NCBI GenBank assembly: GCA_902589475.1 | Contig: CACITD010000018.1 | Coordinates: forward strand, 1-41,665 | Length of the DNA: 41,665 nt | From: an uncultured Alphaproteobacteria bacterium | GTDB lineage: Bacteria > Pseudomonadota > Alphaproteobacteria > Thalassobaculales > Thalassobaculaceae | Direction of reading: 5' to 3' | Shown: positions 25,936 through 33,461 of the stretch, piece after piece | Layout of the letters: each line of letters opens with the position of its first letter | Position numbering within the stretch: the stretch's first letter is position 1 | Notes under the pieces: generated by a model | Databases searched by the model: none | The model's input: only the letters and a program-made list of their open reading frames with translations | What the model was told of the DNA's origin: nothing | Program-made: the position numbers and the translations under genes

Positions 25936-26310
25936 TTAGCTAATTGCGCTTCTCGACTTTTTTATTGTGGCTCCCACAGCCTCGCAATCAGAAAAAACAT
26001 CTAATTTTTCAACGTGTATAGCCGCAGAAATGACCCTTTCATCATCTAATGCGATATCGGCGATTTTATCAGCAAATGTCTCAACTAAAACAACATGGCC
26101 CTCTTTTGACAAATTCTTTATTTTGTCTACTAGTGTTTCATAACACCCCACGTTCTTATAAATTCCCTTGCTAAAACCCTCTGCCGGGTAGTCTAATTCA
26201 AGCTCAACATCAATAGCTACTCGCTGCTTACTCTGTTTTTCGTGTTCGTGAACACCAATGAACATGTCAACTAGTAAACGCCGGATTTTCACAAGATATA
26301 TTTGGGCCAT
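25936..26310 (-). CDS. folB: Dihydroneopterin aldolase
   Basis: This 124-residue protein fits FolB. IGVHEHEKQSKQRVAIDVELE carries the conserved N-terminal segment with the substrate-binding glutamate, and VEKLDVFSDCEAVGATIKKS carries the catalytic lysine near residue 105. It cleaves dihydroneopterin to 6-hydroxymethyl-dihydropterin in folate synthesis. No other folate gene is adjacent. The ATG at 26310 begins the first beta strand. About 170 bp upstream of it are empty apart from AT-rich DNA. Confidence 0.87.
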   Translation of the reverse strand: MAQIYLVKIRRLLVDMFIGVHEHEKQSKQRVAIDVELELDYPAEGFSKGIYKNVGCYETLVDKIKNLSKEGHVVLVETFADKIADIALDDERVISAAIHVEKLDVFSDCEAVGATIKKSRSAIS

Positions 26311-26479
26311 TTCAATTTTGTCCTCTCAACTTTTGCCGTTAGCTAACATTAAGAGATGAAGAAGAGTTTCTTACGGTTCGCTCTTCACAAAATTCTAAAA
26401 ATAAAGCGTTTATAAGTTGCAAAGTTTGATGCTGGGTTTAACTACGTTTAAAAAAATAAATGTAAAGGTAATGCTATTA

Positions 26480-26806
26480 TTACCGCTTAGGCTCAGCAAA
26501 AAAATCTACTGGGCGCATTAGTTTATTTTCTTGATTAATTAAGGCACCTAATTTTGCGCTTTCCTGTGTATAGGTAATCCAATCAGGGTCGGCCCACATT
26601 GCTGCGCGCTTGGCTTCTCGGTCCCCTGCGTTTTCGTACCCCCATATATGAACGTATTGGTTAACATTCCCAGTTTCTGTGACAAGGTAAGCAATTGGTT
26701 GTCCGAGGTGCTTTGTTTGCGGCGCCTTTCCAAATTGTTCATAGACTTCTAGATGCTTTTTTATTGTTCCTGGTTTGCATGTGTAAGTACGGACATCTAG
26801 TAACAT
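26480..26806 (-). CDS. NIPSNAP-family protein, single domain
   Basis: This protein of about 108 residues starts MLLDVRTYTCKPG and contains YVHIWGYENAGDREAKRAAMWADPDW, the dimeric alpha-beta barrel pattern of NIPSNAP. An ATG four codons upstream (26818) is in frame, but GGAG lies six bases before the ATG at 26806. Bacterial NIPSNAP proteins have no general assigned reaction; the ferredoxin-like fold often binds small ligands or acts in accessory steps. It follows the threonine-synthase-like gene on the same strand after about 70 bp. Confidence 0.85.
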   Translation of the reverse strand: MLLDVRTYTCKPGTIKKHLEVYEQFGKAPQTKHLGQPIAYLVTETGNVNQYVHIWGYENAGDREAKRAAMWADPDWITYTQESAKLGALINQENKLMRPVDFFAEPKR

Positions 26807-26875
26807 TCTTGGCTCCATCTTTAAAAGTTATAAAAAGTTTCTCAATGTTATTTAGTGATAGTTTTCATTACCATA

Positions 26876-28120
26876 TCATTGCATGGCTTCGTAGTTAATC
26901 GCATCATGTCGATTAAGTTTTTTAGTTGCTGTAGGCATTGGGTATTTTAGTCCGGTAGCACAATTATATAAAATAGCAGTTTCAGTCTTTTTGACCAATC
27001 CATCTTTCAGTGCAAGCTCGTAAGCTGCAAGCGTAGCAGCACCTTCTGGACAGAGTAAAACGCCATCGCGTTTGGCCGCATCATCTCGGGTTTCAAAAAT
27101 ATCTTCTTCCGAAACAGAAACGGCAAAACCGCCAGATTCTCTCACCGCGCGAAGGATTAAGAAATCACCCACAGCAACGGGAACTCTTATTCCGGCGGCG
27201 GCGGTTGTAGCGTTCTCCCATACTGGCGCATGTTCTTCGCCTTCTTGGAATGCCTTTACAATTGGCGCACAGCCATCTGCTTGAACCGCAATCATTTTGG
27301 GTCGTTTTTTGCCTATCCAGCCAATTGCCTCTAGTTCCTCAAAAGCCTTCCACATCCCTATCAGTCCTGTTCCCCCTCCTGTTGGATAAAAAATCACATC
27401 TGGAAGTTCCCATTTAAACTGCTCAGCTAATTCCAAACCCATTGTTTTTTTACCTTCAATTCGGTAGGGTTCTTTGAGCGTTGATACGTCAAACCAGCCG
27501 GTTGTTTCTTTACCTTCACCAACAATTTTCCCGCAGTCATTTATTAAACCATTTACGCGGTACACTGATGCACCTTGAAGCTCTATTTCGGAAATATTAA
27601 TTTCGGGTGTGTCATCAGGACAGAATATCGTAGTTCTCAGACCAGCGAAACTAGCGTACGCAGCCATTGCCGCACCCGCATTACCGTTGGTTGGCATAGC
27701 TAGATGATTGAGTCCTAACTCTTTGGCCATAGAAACAGCAAGTGCGAGACCCCTTGCCTTAAAAGATCCTGTTGGCAACCGCCCCTCATCTTTAACCAAC
27801 AGATTTTCCGTTGGCACCCCCAATCGTTTAGATGTTTCGGGCAGCGACATAAGCGGGGTCGTTACTTCTCCTAGGCTTATCACATTTTTGGTTTCTTTAA
27901 CTGGAAGAAACTCCCGAAATCTCCAGAAACCGCCCTTTCTGCGTGCTAGTTCATCTTTTGTTATACTTTTACTTAATTCTTCCAGGTTGTATCGTACCAA
28001 TAGTGGTCGGCCAGCTTTAGAAAGGCCTTGAACGGTAGCCGCCTTATAAGTTTCACCCGTTAGTGAGCACTCCATATGAGTAACAAAGTTGGGGAATTCT
28101 TTAAGTTTTGTATTCGACAA
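26876..28120 (-). CDS. Threonine-synthase-like PLP-dependent enzyme
   Basis: This 414-residue fold-type II PLP enzyme has its Schiff-base lysine at Lys121 in GSFKARG, the phosphate-binding glycine loop in YPTGGGTGLIG, and the asparagine-rich loop TNGNAGAAMAAYA. It resembles threonine synthase but could be another lyase or racemase of the family. The N-terminal segment, a zinc-ribbon-like part in relatives, keeps one cysteine (Cys18 in MECSLTGE) and lacks the second pair. It is flanked by NIPSNAP genes on both sides, which suggests a specialised substrate. I leave the symbol blank because a housekeeping thrC may lie elsewhere. Confidence 0.8.
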   Translation of the reverse strand: MSNTKLKEFPNFVTHMECSLTGETYKAATVQGLSKAGRPLLVRYNLEELSKSITKDELARRKGGFWRFREFLPVKETKNVISLGEVTTPLMSLPETSKRLGVPTENLLVKDEGRLPTGSFKARGLALAVSMAKELGLNHLAMPTNGNAGAAMAAYASFAGLRTTIFCPDDTPEINISEIELQGASVYRVNGLINDCGKIVGEGKETTGWFDVSTLKEPYRIEGKKTMGLELAEQFKWELPDVIFYPTGGGTGLIGMWKAFEELEAIGWIGKKRPKMIAVQADGCAPIVKAFQEGEEHAPVWENATTAAAGIRVPVAVGDFLILRAVRESGGFAVSVSEEDIFETRDDAAKRDGVLLCPEGAATLAAYELALKDGLVKKTETAILYNCATGLKYPMPTATKKLNRHDAINYEAMQ

Positions 28121-28390
28121 AGCTAAATTCCTTTAAGAATATTAGGTTACTAGCGTTATATACATTTGCTTATTACTGAGCTTGGTTTGTTGGCCCTATT
28201 CAAGACAACTTGATTACGCATTATAAGATATTTTTTTATAAAAAAATTTTTGTGACGATTTTTCAAACATTACATCGCATATACATTTTTACAAATGATG
28301 AATATAGGTTCTATAGTCGACAAATTATTATGCTTGGTCAACGCAAAGTTATTTTAATGCAATATCATATTTGAAAACGGGGAAGTCTAC
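28121..28390. promoter_or_regulatory. Divergent intergenic region between PLP enzyme and NIPSNAP gene
   Basis: These 270 bases are AT-rich and must hold the promoters of the leftward PLP-enzyme gene and the rightward tandem NIPSNAP gene. A GGGGAAG ribosome-binding site precedes the ATG at 28391. I found no clear operator or gene. Confidence 0.4.
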
Positions 28391-29026
28391 ATGATCTATG
28401 AATTTCGAACCTACACCACTGGCCCGGGACAAGCTCCTTTGTTAGCTAAATATTCAGCAGAGATAGGACGGCCGATAAGAGGAGACGATCACGGAAAACT
28501 GGAGGGCTATTGGTTAACGGAGATAGGGCCACTAAATCAAGTAATGCATCTATGGTCCTATGAAGATATGAATCATCGAAGCGAAGTAAAAGCAAAGCTA
28601 GCTGCAAACGAAGCATGGAAAAACGAGTATCTTACGAAAACCGGTCCCCTCATCATCAGGCAAGATAACAGACTGATGACTGCCACAAAGCCACTTGTTG
28701 CCCCAGATAGTGAAGGAAATATATACGAATATAGATATTATCGTTGCAAGGTGGGTAAGACAAAAGTATTTGCCGAGGCTATAACCAAGGCTATGAGCGT
28801 AAGGGAACGACATTCTAAAAATGTTTGCATTTGGATCACAGACACCGGGCAACCTAATGAGGTTTCGCACTTGTGGGCTTATAAGGACCTGAATCATCGC
28901 GCTGAGGCGAGAGCTGCTGCTGCTGCCGATCCGGACTGGAAAGAATTTTTGAAAGATGGACCAGATAGACTCGACGAAATGCACGCTTCTATACTTCTGC
29001 CCTGGAGCCATTCTCCATTGAAGTAG
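28391..29026 (+). CDS. Tandem two-domain NIPSNAP-family protein
   Basis: This 211-residue protein holds two NIPSNAP repeats. The first opens IYEFRTYTTGPGQ with MHLWSYEDMNHRSE; the second opens IYEYRYYRCKVGK with SHLWAYKDLNHRAEARAA. The internal match shows duplication, so one chain can form the barrel that single-domain members build as a dimer. The function is unknown. It is divergent from the PLP-enzyme gene, with the single-domain NIPSNAP gene beyond it, so the three genes look like a unit. The start is supported by GGGGAAG eight bases upstream. Confidence 0.88.
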   Translation: MIYEFRTYTTGPGQAPLLAKYSAEIGRPIRGDDHGKLEGYWLTEIGPLNQVMHLWSYEDMNHRSEVKAKLAANEAWKNEYLTKTGPLIIRQDNRLMTATKPLVAPDSEGNIYEYRYYRCKVGKTKVFAEAITKAMSVRERHSKNVCIWITDTGQPNEVSHLWAYKDLNHRAEARAAAAADPDWKEFLKDGPDRLDEMHASILLPWSHSPLK

Positions 29027-29134
29027 GGACTTTAACGTTAGTTCAGCCATAAAACATGCTAGGGGTTGAGATCGGGGCTTTTAGAAATTTTTTTAAATAT
29101 TTGCACACGGAGTTAACCGAACAAGCAATGCAAA

Positions 29135-29977
29135 CTATATGAAGCCTAAACGCCGAATGAGATCTTCTGGTTTTTGACCAGATTCTCTTAAGTCTTTCAG
29201 CGAGGCAGATTTATTCCGTTTTGCCAACCTCACGCCATTTTCATCGGTAATTATTTTATGATGATGATAATCTGGGGTTGGTAACTCTAAAAGGCTTTGA
29301 AGCAATCTATGAATATGGGTGACCTGAAATAGATCATCTCCTCGTGTGACCCTTGTAACACCTTGTAGTGCATCATCTATTGTGACCGACAAGTGATAAC
29401 TTGTCGCAATGTCTTTTCTGGCTAATACAATATCGCCAAATATTTCTGGTTCTGCCGATTGCTCACCATGCGTGGTGTCAAACCATTTTAATTTACCAGC
29501 CAAACTTGAGGCAACTTCCATACGTAGCCGAATTGCGTATGGCGCGCCTTCTTCCAAGCGTCGTTCATTTTCTCTCGTTGAGATGTAACGCAATGTGTTC
29601 CTGGGAGAACTCTGATTTATTTTCGCAGCATCGTTTTCGTGGGGAGCGGACATTGCTTCTGCTAGCTCTTTGCGTGATAAGGTACAGCGATAAAGAAGGC
29701 CGAGATTGTGGAGTTTTTCTAATCCCTTTGTGTAATCAGCCATATGGTTTGACTGTTTTCGAACTGGTTCAGGCCATTTGAGCTTTAACCATGATAAATC
29801 TTCCAAAATAGATTTTTCAAAAGCGGAGTTGCATCTTTCTATGTCAATGTCCTCTATGCGCAACAAAAACTTACCGTTATTTAGACGAGCTTCTCGTTCT
29901 GCAATTAAAGCGGAATACGCGTGCCCGAGGTGAAGATTACCTGTTGGACTTGGAGCAAAACGAGTGACAATTTCCAT
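29135..29977 (-). CDS. gluQ: Glutamyl-queuosine tRNA(Asp) synthetase
   Basis: This protein of about 280 residues is a truncated GluRS relative without an anticodon-binding domain. The HIGH-type motif is HLGH in NLHLGHAYSAL and the KMSKS-type motif is LAKRNKS. The enzyme attaches glutamate to queuosine in tRNA-Asp. The zinc-binding cysteines of E. coli GluQ are mostly missing (YRCTLSRKEL keeps one). The frame opens at a TTG at 29995, but the ATG at 29977 fits the family start MEIVTRFAPSPTG. It is divergent from the esterase gene. Confidence 0.9.
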   Translation of the reverse strand: MEIVTRFAPSPTGNLHLGHAYSALIAEREARLNNGKFLLRIEDIDIERCNSAFEKSILEDLSWLKLKWPEPVRKQSNHMADYTKGLEKLHNLGLLYRCTLSRKELAEAMSAPHENDAAKINQSSPRNTLRYISTRENERRLEEGAPYAIRLRMEVASSLAGKLKWFDTTHGEQSAEPEIFGDIVLARKDIATSYHLSVTIDDALQGVTRVTRGDDLFQVTHIHRLLQSLLELPTPDYHHHKIITDENGVRLAKRNKSASLKDLRESGQKPEDLIRRLGFI

Positions 29978-30106
29978 AGATATAAATATTCTCAAGATAG
30001 TTTCTTAATAAATCTTATGTCGGATTCGATTGAAATTAAAGGGACCTGTGAGTATCACTAATTTAGTTTAGTAGGCAAAACCAACATTAGTAGCGGAGAC
30101 GAAAAA

Positions 30107-30766
30107 ATGATTAACTTGGAAGGTCCTAGGCAACCGCCAAAAAACGGTGAACCAGCTAAAGCGCTTGCAATCTTGTTACATGGCTACGGTGCTGATGGTA
30201 ATGACCTTATTGGTTTAGCACCGGTTCTTTCCTCTCAGCTACCACATGTTGAATTCATCTCGCCGCATGCTCCATTCCCCTGCGAAATGTCGCCATTTGG
30301 TCGCCAATGGTTTAGTTTAGGAGACAGATCGGCAGATGCGATGTTGGGTGGGGCCAGAATGGCGGCTCAAATACTCGATGATTTCTTAAATGAGCAGCTA
30401 GAGAAATCTAAATTAACGCCGGATAGATTAGCGCTGATCGGTTTCAGCCAGGGTACTATGATGTCTCTATTCGTTGGACCTCGCCGCTCAGAACAAATTG
30501 CTGGGATTGTTGGGTACTCTGGGCGTTTGCTTGCGGAAGATCTGCTGAAAAAAGAGATAAAAACATCGCCCCCAGTAACCCTGATTCATGGCGCAGCGGA
30601 CGAAATGGTCCCTGCTGAAGCTCTTCAGCATGCGGTTAAAGGGCTGGAAGATGTTGGCATCACTGTTACTTCAGAATTGCGCCCTGGATTAGGCCACTCA
30701 ATTGATGAGAGAGGACTGGAAATAGCAAAGTTGTTTCTATCAAAAATAATAGGGAAATTTGCTTGA
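30107..30766 (+). CDS. Alpha/beta-hydrolase, phospholipase/carboxylesterase family
   Basis: This 219-residue protein has the compact fold of the carboxylesterase/phospholipase family. LLHGYGADGNDL is the oxyanion region, GFSQGTMM holds the nucleophilic serine, GAADEMVP the acid, and GLGHSID the histidine. It probably hydrolyses short acyl or thioester substrates in the cytoplasm. No signal peptide is present. The gene is separated from the following HNH gene by 154 bp with no clear terminator. Confidence 0.88.
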   Translation: MINLEGPRQPPKNGEPAKALAILLHGYGADGNDLIGLAPVLSSQLPHVEFISPHAPFPCEMSPFGRQWFSLGDRSADAMLGGARMAAQILDDFLNEQLEKSKLTPDRLALIGFSQGTMMSLFVGPRRSEQIAGIVGYSGRLLAEDLLKKEIKTSPPVTLIHGAADEMVPAEALQHAVKGLEDVGITVTSELRPGLGHSIDERGLEIAKLFLSKIIGKFA

Positions 30767-30920
30767 ATATCTGGATATACTTTTTTGTGTTTTGCTCTCT
30801 GCAGTAATCTCGAATGTAACTATTTAAAACTAATTTCGTTTTTGATAGACACGGTTACCTAGAATCGAGGTAGTGTTAAATTGAAAAGTTCCTTACGCGG
30901 CTTACATTAGAACAAAGATT

Positions 30921-31505
30921 TTGCATGAAAGAGACTTTGAAGTGAACCAGGTTGAAAACTCTCCAGTTCTAGTGCTGAACGCGGACTATAGACCCCTAAG
31001 CTACTTCCCGCTCTCTCTTTGGTCGTGGCAAGATACTGTCAAAGCGGTATTTCTAGATCGGGTAAACGTATTATCTGAATATGAACATAAAATACGTTCT
31101 CCGAGTTTTGAGATGAAGTTGCCAAGTGTCATCGCTTTAAAGGAGTTCGTGCTGCAGTCGCGGCGGCCGGCCTTTACTCGATTTAACGTGTTTTTGAGAG
31201 ATAGATTTTCTTGTCAGTATTGCGGCAATAAGTTCCCTACTCAAGAGTTAACTTTTGATCATTTGGTGCCAAGATCGCGTGGTGGAACGACGAATTGGAA
31301 AAATGTCGTAACAGCTTGCAGTAGGTGTAATTTAAAAAAAGGTAACCACTTGCCTGAAGCAGTGAAGATGCATCCAAGAAATCAACCCCGAATTCCATCT
31401 AATTATGAGTTGCAGGAAAACGGACGTGCCTTTCCACCAAATCATCTGCATGAAAGCTGGCGGGACTTCTTATATTGGGATAGTGAGCTAGAAGAGGGGG
31501 ATTAA
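30921..31505 (+). CDS. HNH endonuclease-family protein
   Basis: This 194-residue protein has an HNH fold in its second half: Cys98/Cys101 (CQYCG), FDHLVPRSRGG with Asp113 and His114, and Cys133/Cys136 in CSRCNLKKG. The first half, beginning VLVLNADYRPLSYFPLS, is the typical extension of a conserved alphaproteobacterial group whose role is not known to me. No methylase or other restriction gene is adjacent. The start may be TTG 30921 or GTG 30942, the latter overlapping the stop of a six-codon frame at 30925-30945. Confidence 0.87.
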   Translation: MHERDFEVNQVENSPVLVLNADYRPLSYFPLSLWSWQDTVKAVFLDRVNVLSEYEHKIRSPSFEMKLPSVIALKEFVLQSRRPAFTRFNVFLRDRFSCQYCGNKFPTQELTFDHLVPRSRGGTTNWKNVVTACSRCNLKKGNHLPEAVKMHPRNQPRIPSNYELQENGRAFPPNHLHESWRDFLYWDSELEEGD

Positions 31506-31513
31506 AGCCTTAC

Positions 31514-32071
31514 TTATAGTCGTTCTGACAACCAAATTGCCAATTTACTGCCTGCGCGGATCGTTCTTCTCAGAACAGGATAACCAGGCGTCGTCTCCCC
31601 ACCAAGATCGATAGCCTTGTCTCTATGTTCTAGCTCTTCGTCTCTGAAACGATTGATCGTTTCTCTCAGCTCACCCTCATCTTCTGTTAACTGGGCGGCC
31701 TGGTCTGCGTAATGTTCGTCGATGACCTCTTCAACGGCTACTGTGCAAGCCATTGCGGCTTTTGGACCCAAAAGAGCAGTACCAACGCCTAATGCGAAAC
31801 CGGCTACATTCCAAAGTGGATGTAGCACAGTGGGTCTCACTTTTCTCTCTACGATAAGTTTTTCAAAAGTTTCAAGGTGATGCAGCTCCTGATCTTTCAT
31901 ATGCTCTATCACGGCGGCATCTTTAGTATTTTTCAGCACGGCTAGCTGGCCCTCATAAATTCGCTTAGCCCCGAACTCACCAGCATGGTTAACCCTAATA
32001 AACCGTTCTACAAGATCTGACTGGGATAAGTCGCCCGGAAGTTCTGGCTGTTTCACTTTTCTCTTTTTCAT
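31514..32071 (-). CDS. coq7: Demethoxyubiquinone hydroxylase (Coq7)
   Basis: This 185-residue di-iron enzyme hydroxylates demethoxyubiquinone in ubiquinone synthesis. Metal ligands are visible in NHAGEFGAKRIYEG, HHLETFEKL, VEEVIDEHY and DEELEHRDKA. The ATG at 32071 overlaps the dsbB stop as ATGA, so I prefer it to the GTG at 32095. The product is made for the respiratory chain also served by ctaA and pyrD. The gene is the last of a leftward group after the YqaA-like and dsbB genes and converges with the HNH gene with eight bases between. Confidence 0.93.
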   Translation of the reverse strand: MKKRKVKQPELPGDLSQSDLVERFIRVNHAGEFGAKRIYEGQLAVLKNTKDAAVIEHMKDQELHHLETFEKLIVERKVRPTVLHPLWNVAGFALGVGTALLGPKAAMACTVAVEEVIDEHYADQAAQLTEDEGELRETINRFRDEELEHRDKAIDLGGETTPGYPVLRRTIRAGSKLAIWLSERL

Positions 32072-32577
32072 ATCTGTGCCTTTATGTTCCTCCACCTAAA
32101 TATGGCGAATGCTGCGATAAAAGAAAGTCCTAGCGACAGAATAAGATTATAACCTGCCATTGAAACGCCAAATAAAGACCAGGCTATCTCATCACAACGA
32201 ACTATTGGCTGCTGAAGGAGTTTTAATCGAAATGCTTCAACGCTTGTTGCCTCAATGTTGCTGCCACAGCCTTGAGTGCCAGGCCAAAATTGCTGTTCCA
32301 CGCCAACATGAAACAAAGCAATGCCAGCACCTACCAAAGACGTGAAAGCTAAAATGACAAAAATCCGCACTACGGACTGAGGTGACAATTTGAAGACGAG
32401 TGTCACCATGCAAAGGCTGATTGCCAAACCATGCGGAATTCTTTGATAAATACAGAGAGAACATGGTTTTAAGCCACCAATATACTCAAAAGCGAAAGCA
32501 GCGATAAGCGCAGCAGTTGAAAACAAAATTATGATAAAACAGCTCTTGGTAAATATAACATTGTTTTTGCTAAGCAT
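32068..32577 (-). CDS. Disulfide bond formation protein DsbB-like
   Basis: This membrane protein of about 169 residues has four helices and two cysteine pairs. Counting from a possible upstream TTG, Cys42/Cys45 are in PCSLC and Cys107 (TQGCGS) and Cys131 (IVRCDE) lie in the second periplasmic loop. It should reoxidise a DsbA-type protein and pass electrons to quinone. The first pair is CxxC, as in E. coli DsbB. The start may be ATG 32577 or TTG 32586. It is coupled to coq7 by an ATGA overlap, which places two quinone-linked functions together. Confidence 0.87.
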   Translation of the reverse strand: MLSKNNVIFTKSCFIIILFSTAALIAAFAFEYIGGLKPCSLCIYQRIPHGLAISLCMVTLVFKLSPQSVVRIFVILAFTSLVGAGIALFHVGVEQQFWPGTQGCGSNIEATSVEAFRLKLLQQPIVRCDEIAWSLFGVSMAGYNLILSLGLSFIAAFAIFRWRNIKAQI

Positions 32578-32592
32578 AAAAAACAAGCTTTC

Positions 32593-33174
32593 TCAGTTAC
32601 TAAAAGACTTTAGCCAAAAATAAATCACAAGCAAGCAACAGCCCGTTGCGATGGTAATTAACCCGAAATATTTCTCTAACAAGTCTCTAATTTTATCCCC
32701 GAAATAATAAAGGAGAAATGAAACCACAAAAAACCGGAGTCCTCGTGATAGGACAGACAGCCCGATAAACAGGGCAAGGTTTAATTGTGCCATACCACTT
32801 GCAATGGTGATGATTTTATACGGAAATGGTGTAAGCCCGGCTAGCAATACCGCCCAGCCTCCCCAATATTGATACATTTCGCTGAATTCAGAAACATTAT
32901 TTTGGTAACCGTAAAATTGGATAAGCGGCATGGCTGCTGTCTCGAATAGGAGTAAACCTACAAAGTAGGCGGCGACACCCCCGATGACTGAAAAGAGGGT
33001 GCAGGTTAACGCAATCCGCCACCAGTCTGATGGTTTTGCGAGTACCATGGGAATGACCATCACATCTGGCGGAATTGGGAAAAATGAACTTTCGGCAAAG
33101 GCAACCAAGGCCAAAAATTTTTTAGCGTGTTGATGTTCTGCTAAGCTTAAAAGTTTTTTATAAATTCTCTGCAC
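32593..33174 (-). CDS. YqaA/DedA-type VTT-domain membrane protein
   Basis: This 193-residue membrane protein of the SNARE-associated/VTT superfamily has about five hydrophobic helices and the opening typical of the YqaA group, with FAESSFFPIPPDVMVIPMVLA near residues 26-48 and GLTPFPYKIITIASG later. DedA relatives act in lipid-carrier or phospholipid flipping; the YqaA branch is less studied. It lies just upstream of dsbB on the same strand and is probably the first gene of the yqaA-dsbB-coq7 group. Confidence 0.87.
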   Translation of the reverse strand: MQRIYKKLLSLAEHQHAKKFLALVAFAESSFFPIPPDVMVIPMVLAKPSDWWRIALTCTLFSVIGGVAAYFVGLLLFETAAMPLIQFYGYQNNVSEFSEMYQYWGGWAVLLAGLTPFPYKIITIASGMAQLNLALFIGLSVLSRGLRFFVVSFLLYYFGDKIRDLLEKYFGLITIATGCCLLVIYFWLKSFSN

Positions 33175-33376
33175 GTCGCTGATGTTTCAAAGTAGATGTT
33201 GGAACTATTCTTTTAATACTTTAACTGCAATGTATTTTACTCGATTCGCTTAGATCTTTTTTTAAAAGCCGAGTTCTTATTCTATATTTAGTAGTTTTTT
33301 TCGACTGAGGTATCATCATATGGTAATTTTTTACTCTCGTTAAGGTTTCTTAAGATCAGACGTTGATGCTTTGTTG

Positions 33377-33398
33377 AAGCCCCGCTATGCTGGGGCTT
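33377..33398 (+). promoter_or_regulatory. Hairpin in the leader region of the TRAP operon
   Basis: AAGCCCC and GGGGCTT form a seven-base-pair stem around an eight-base loop that can add two inner pairs. It lies about 64 bp upstream of the dctP start in an otherwise AT-rich 287 bp intergenic region (33175-33461), which holds no gene. No T-run follows, so it is not a standard terminator. It could stabilise the dctP message, mark a regulatory leader, or be an operator. Confidence 0.45.
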
Positions 33399-33461
33399 GA
33401 TACTGTCATAATAAATTGCCAGTATCACCAAAATTGAGTTTTCACAGGGAAGGAAAATTTT

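Noticed and set aside
30921..31505. A restriction-modification or defence island around the HNH gene
   Set aside because: The neighbours are an esterase, coq7 and dsbB. No methylase, helicase or toxin gene is present.
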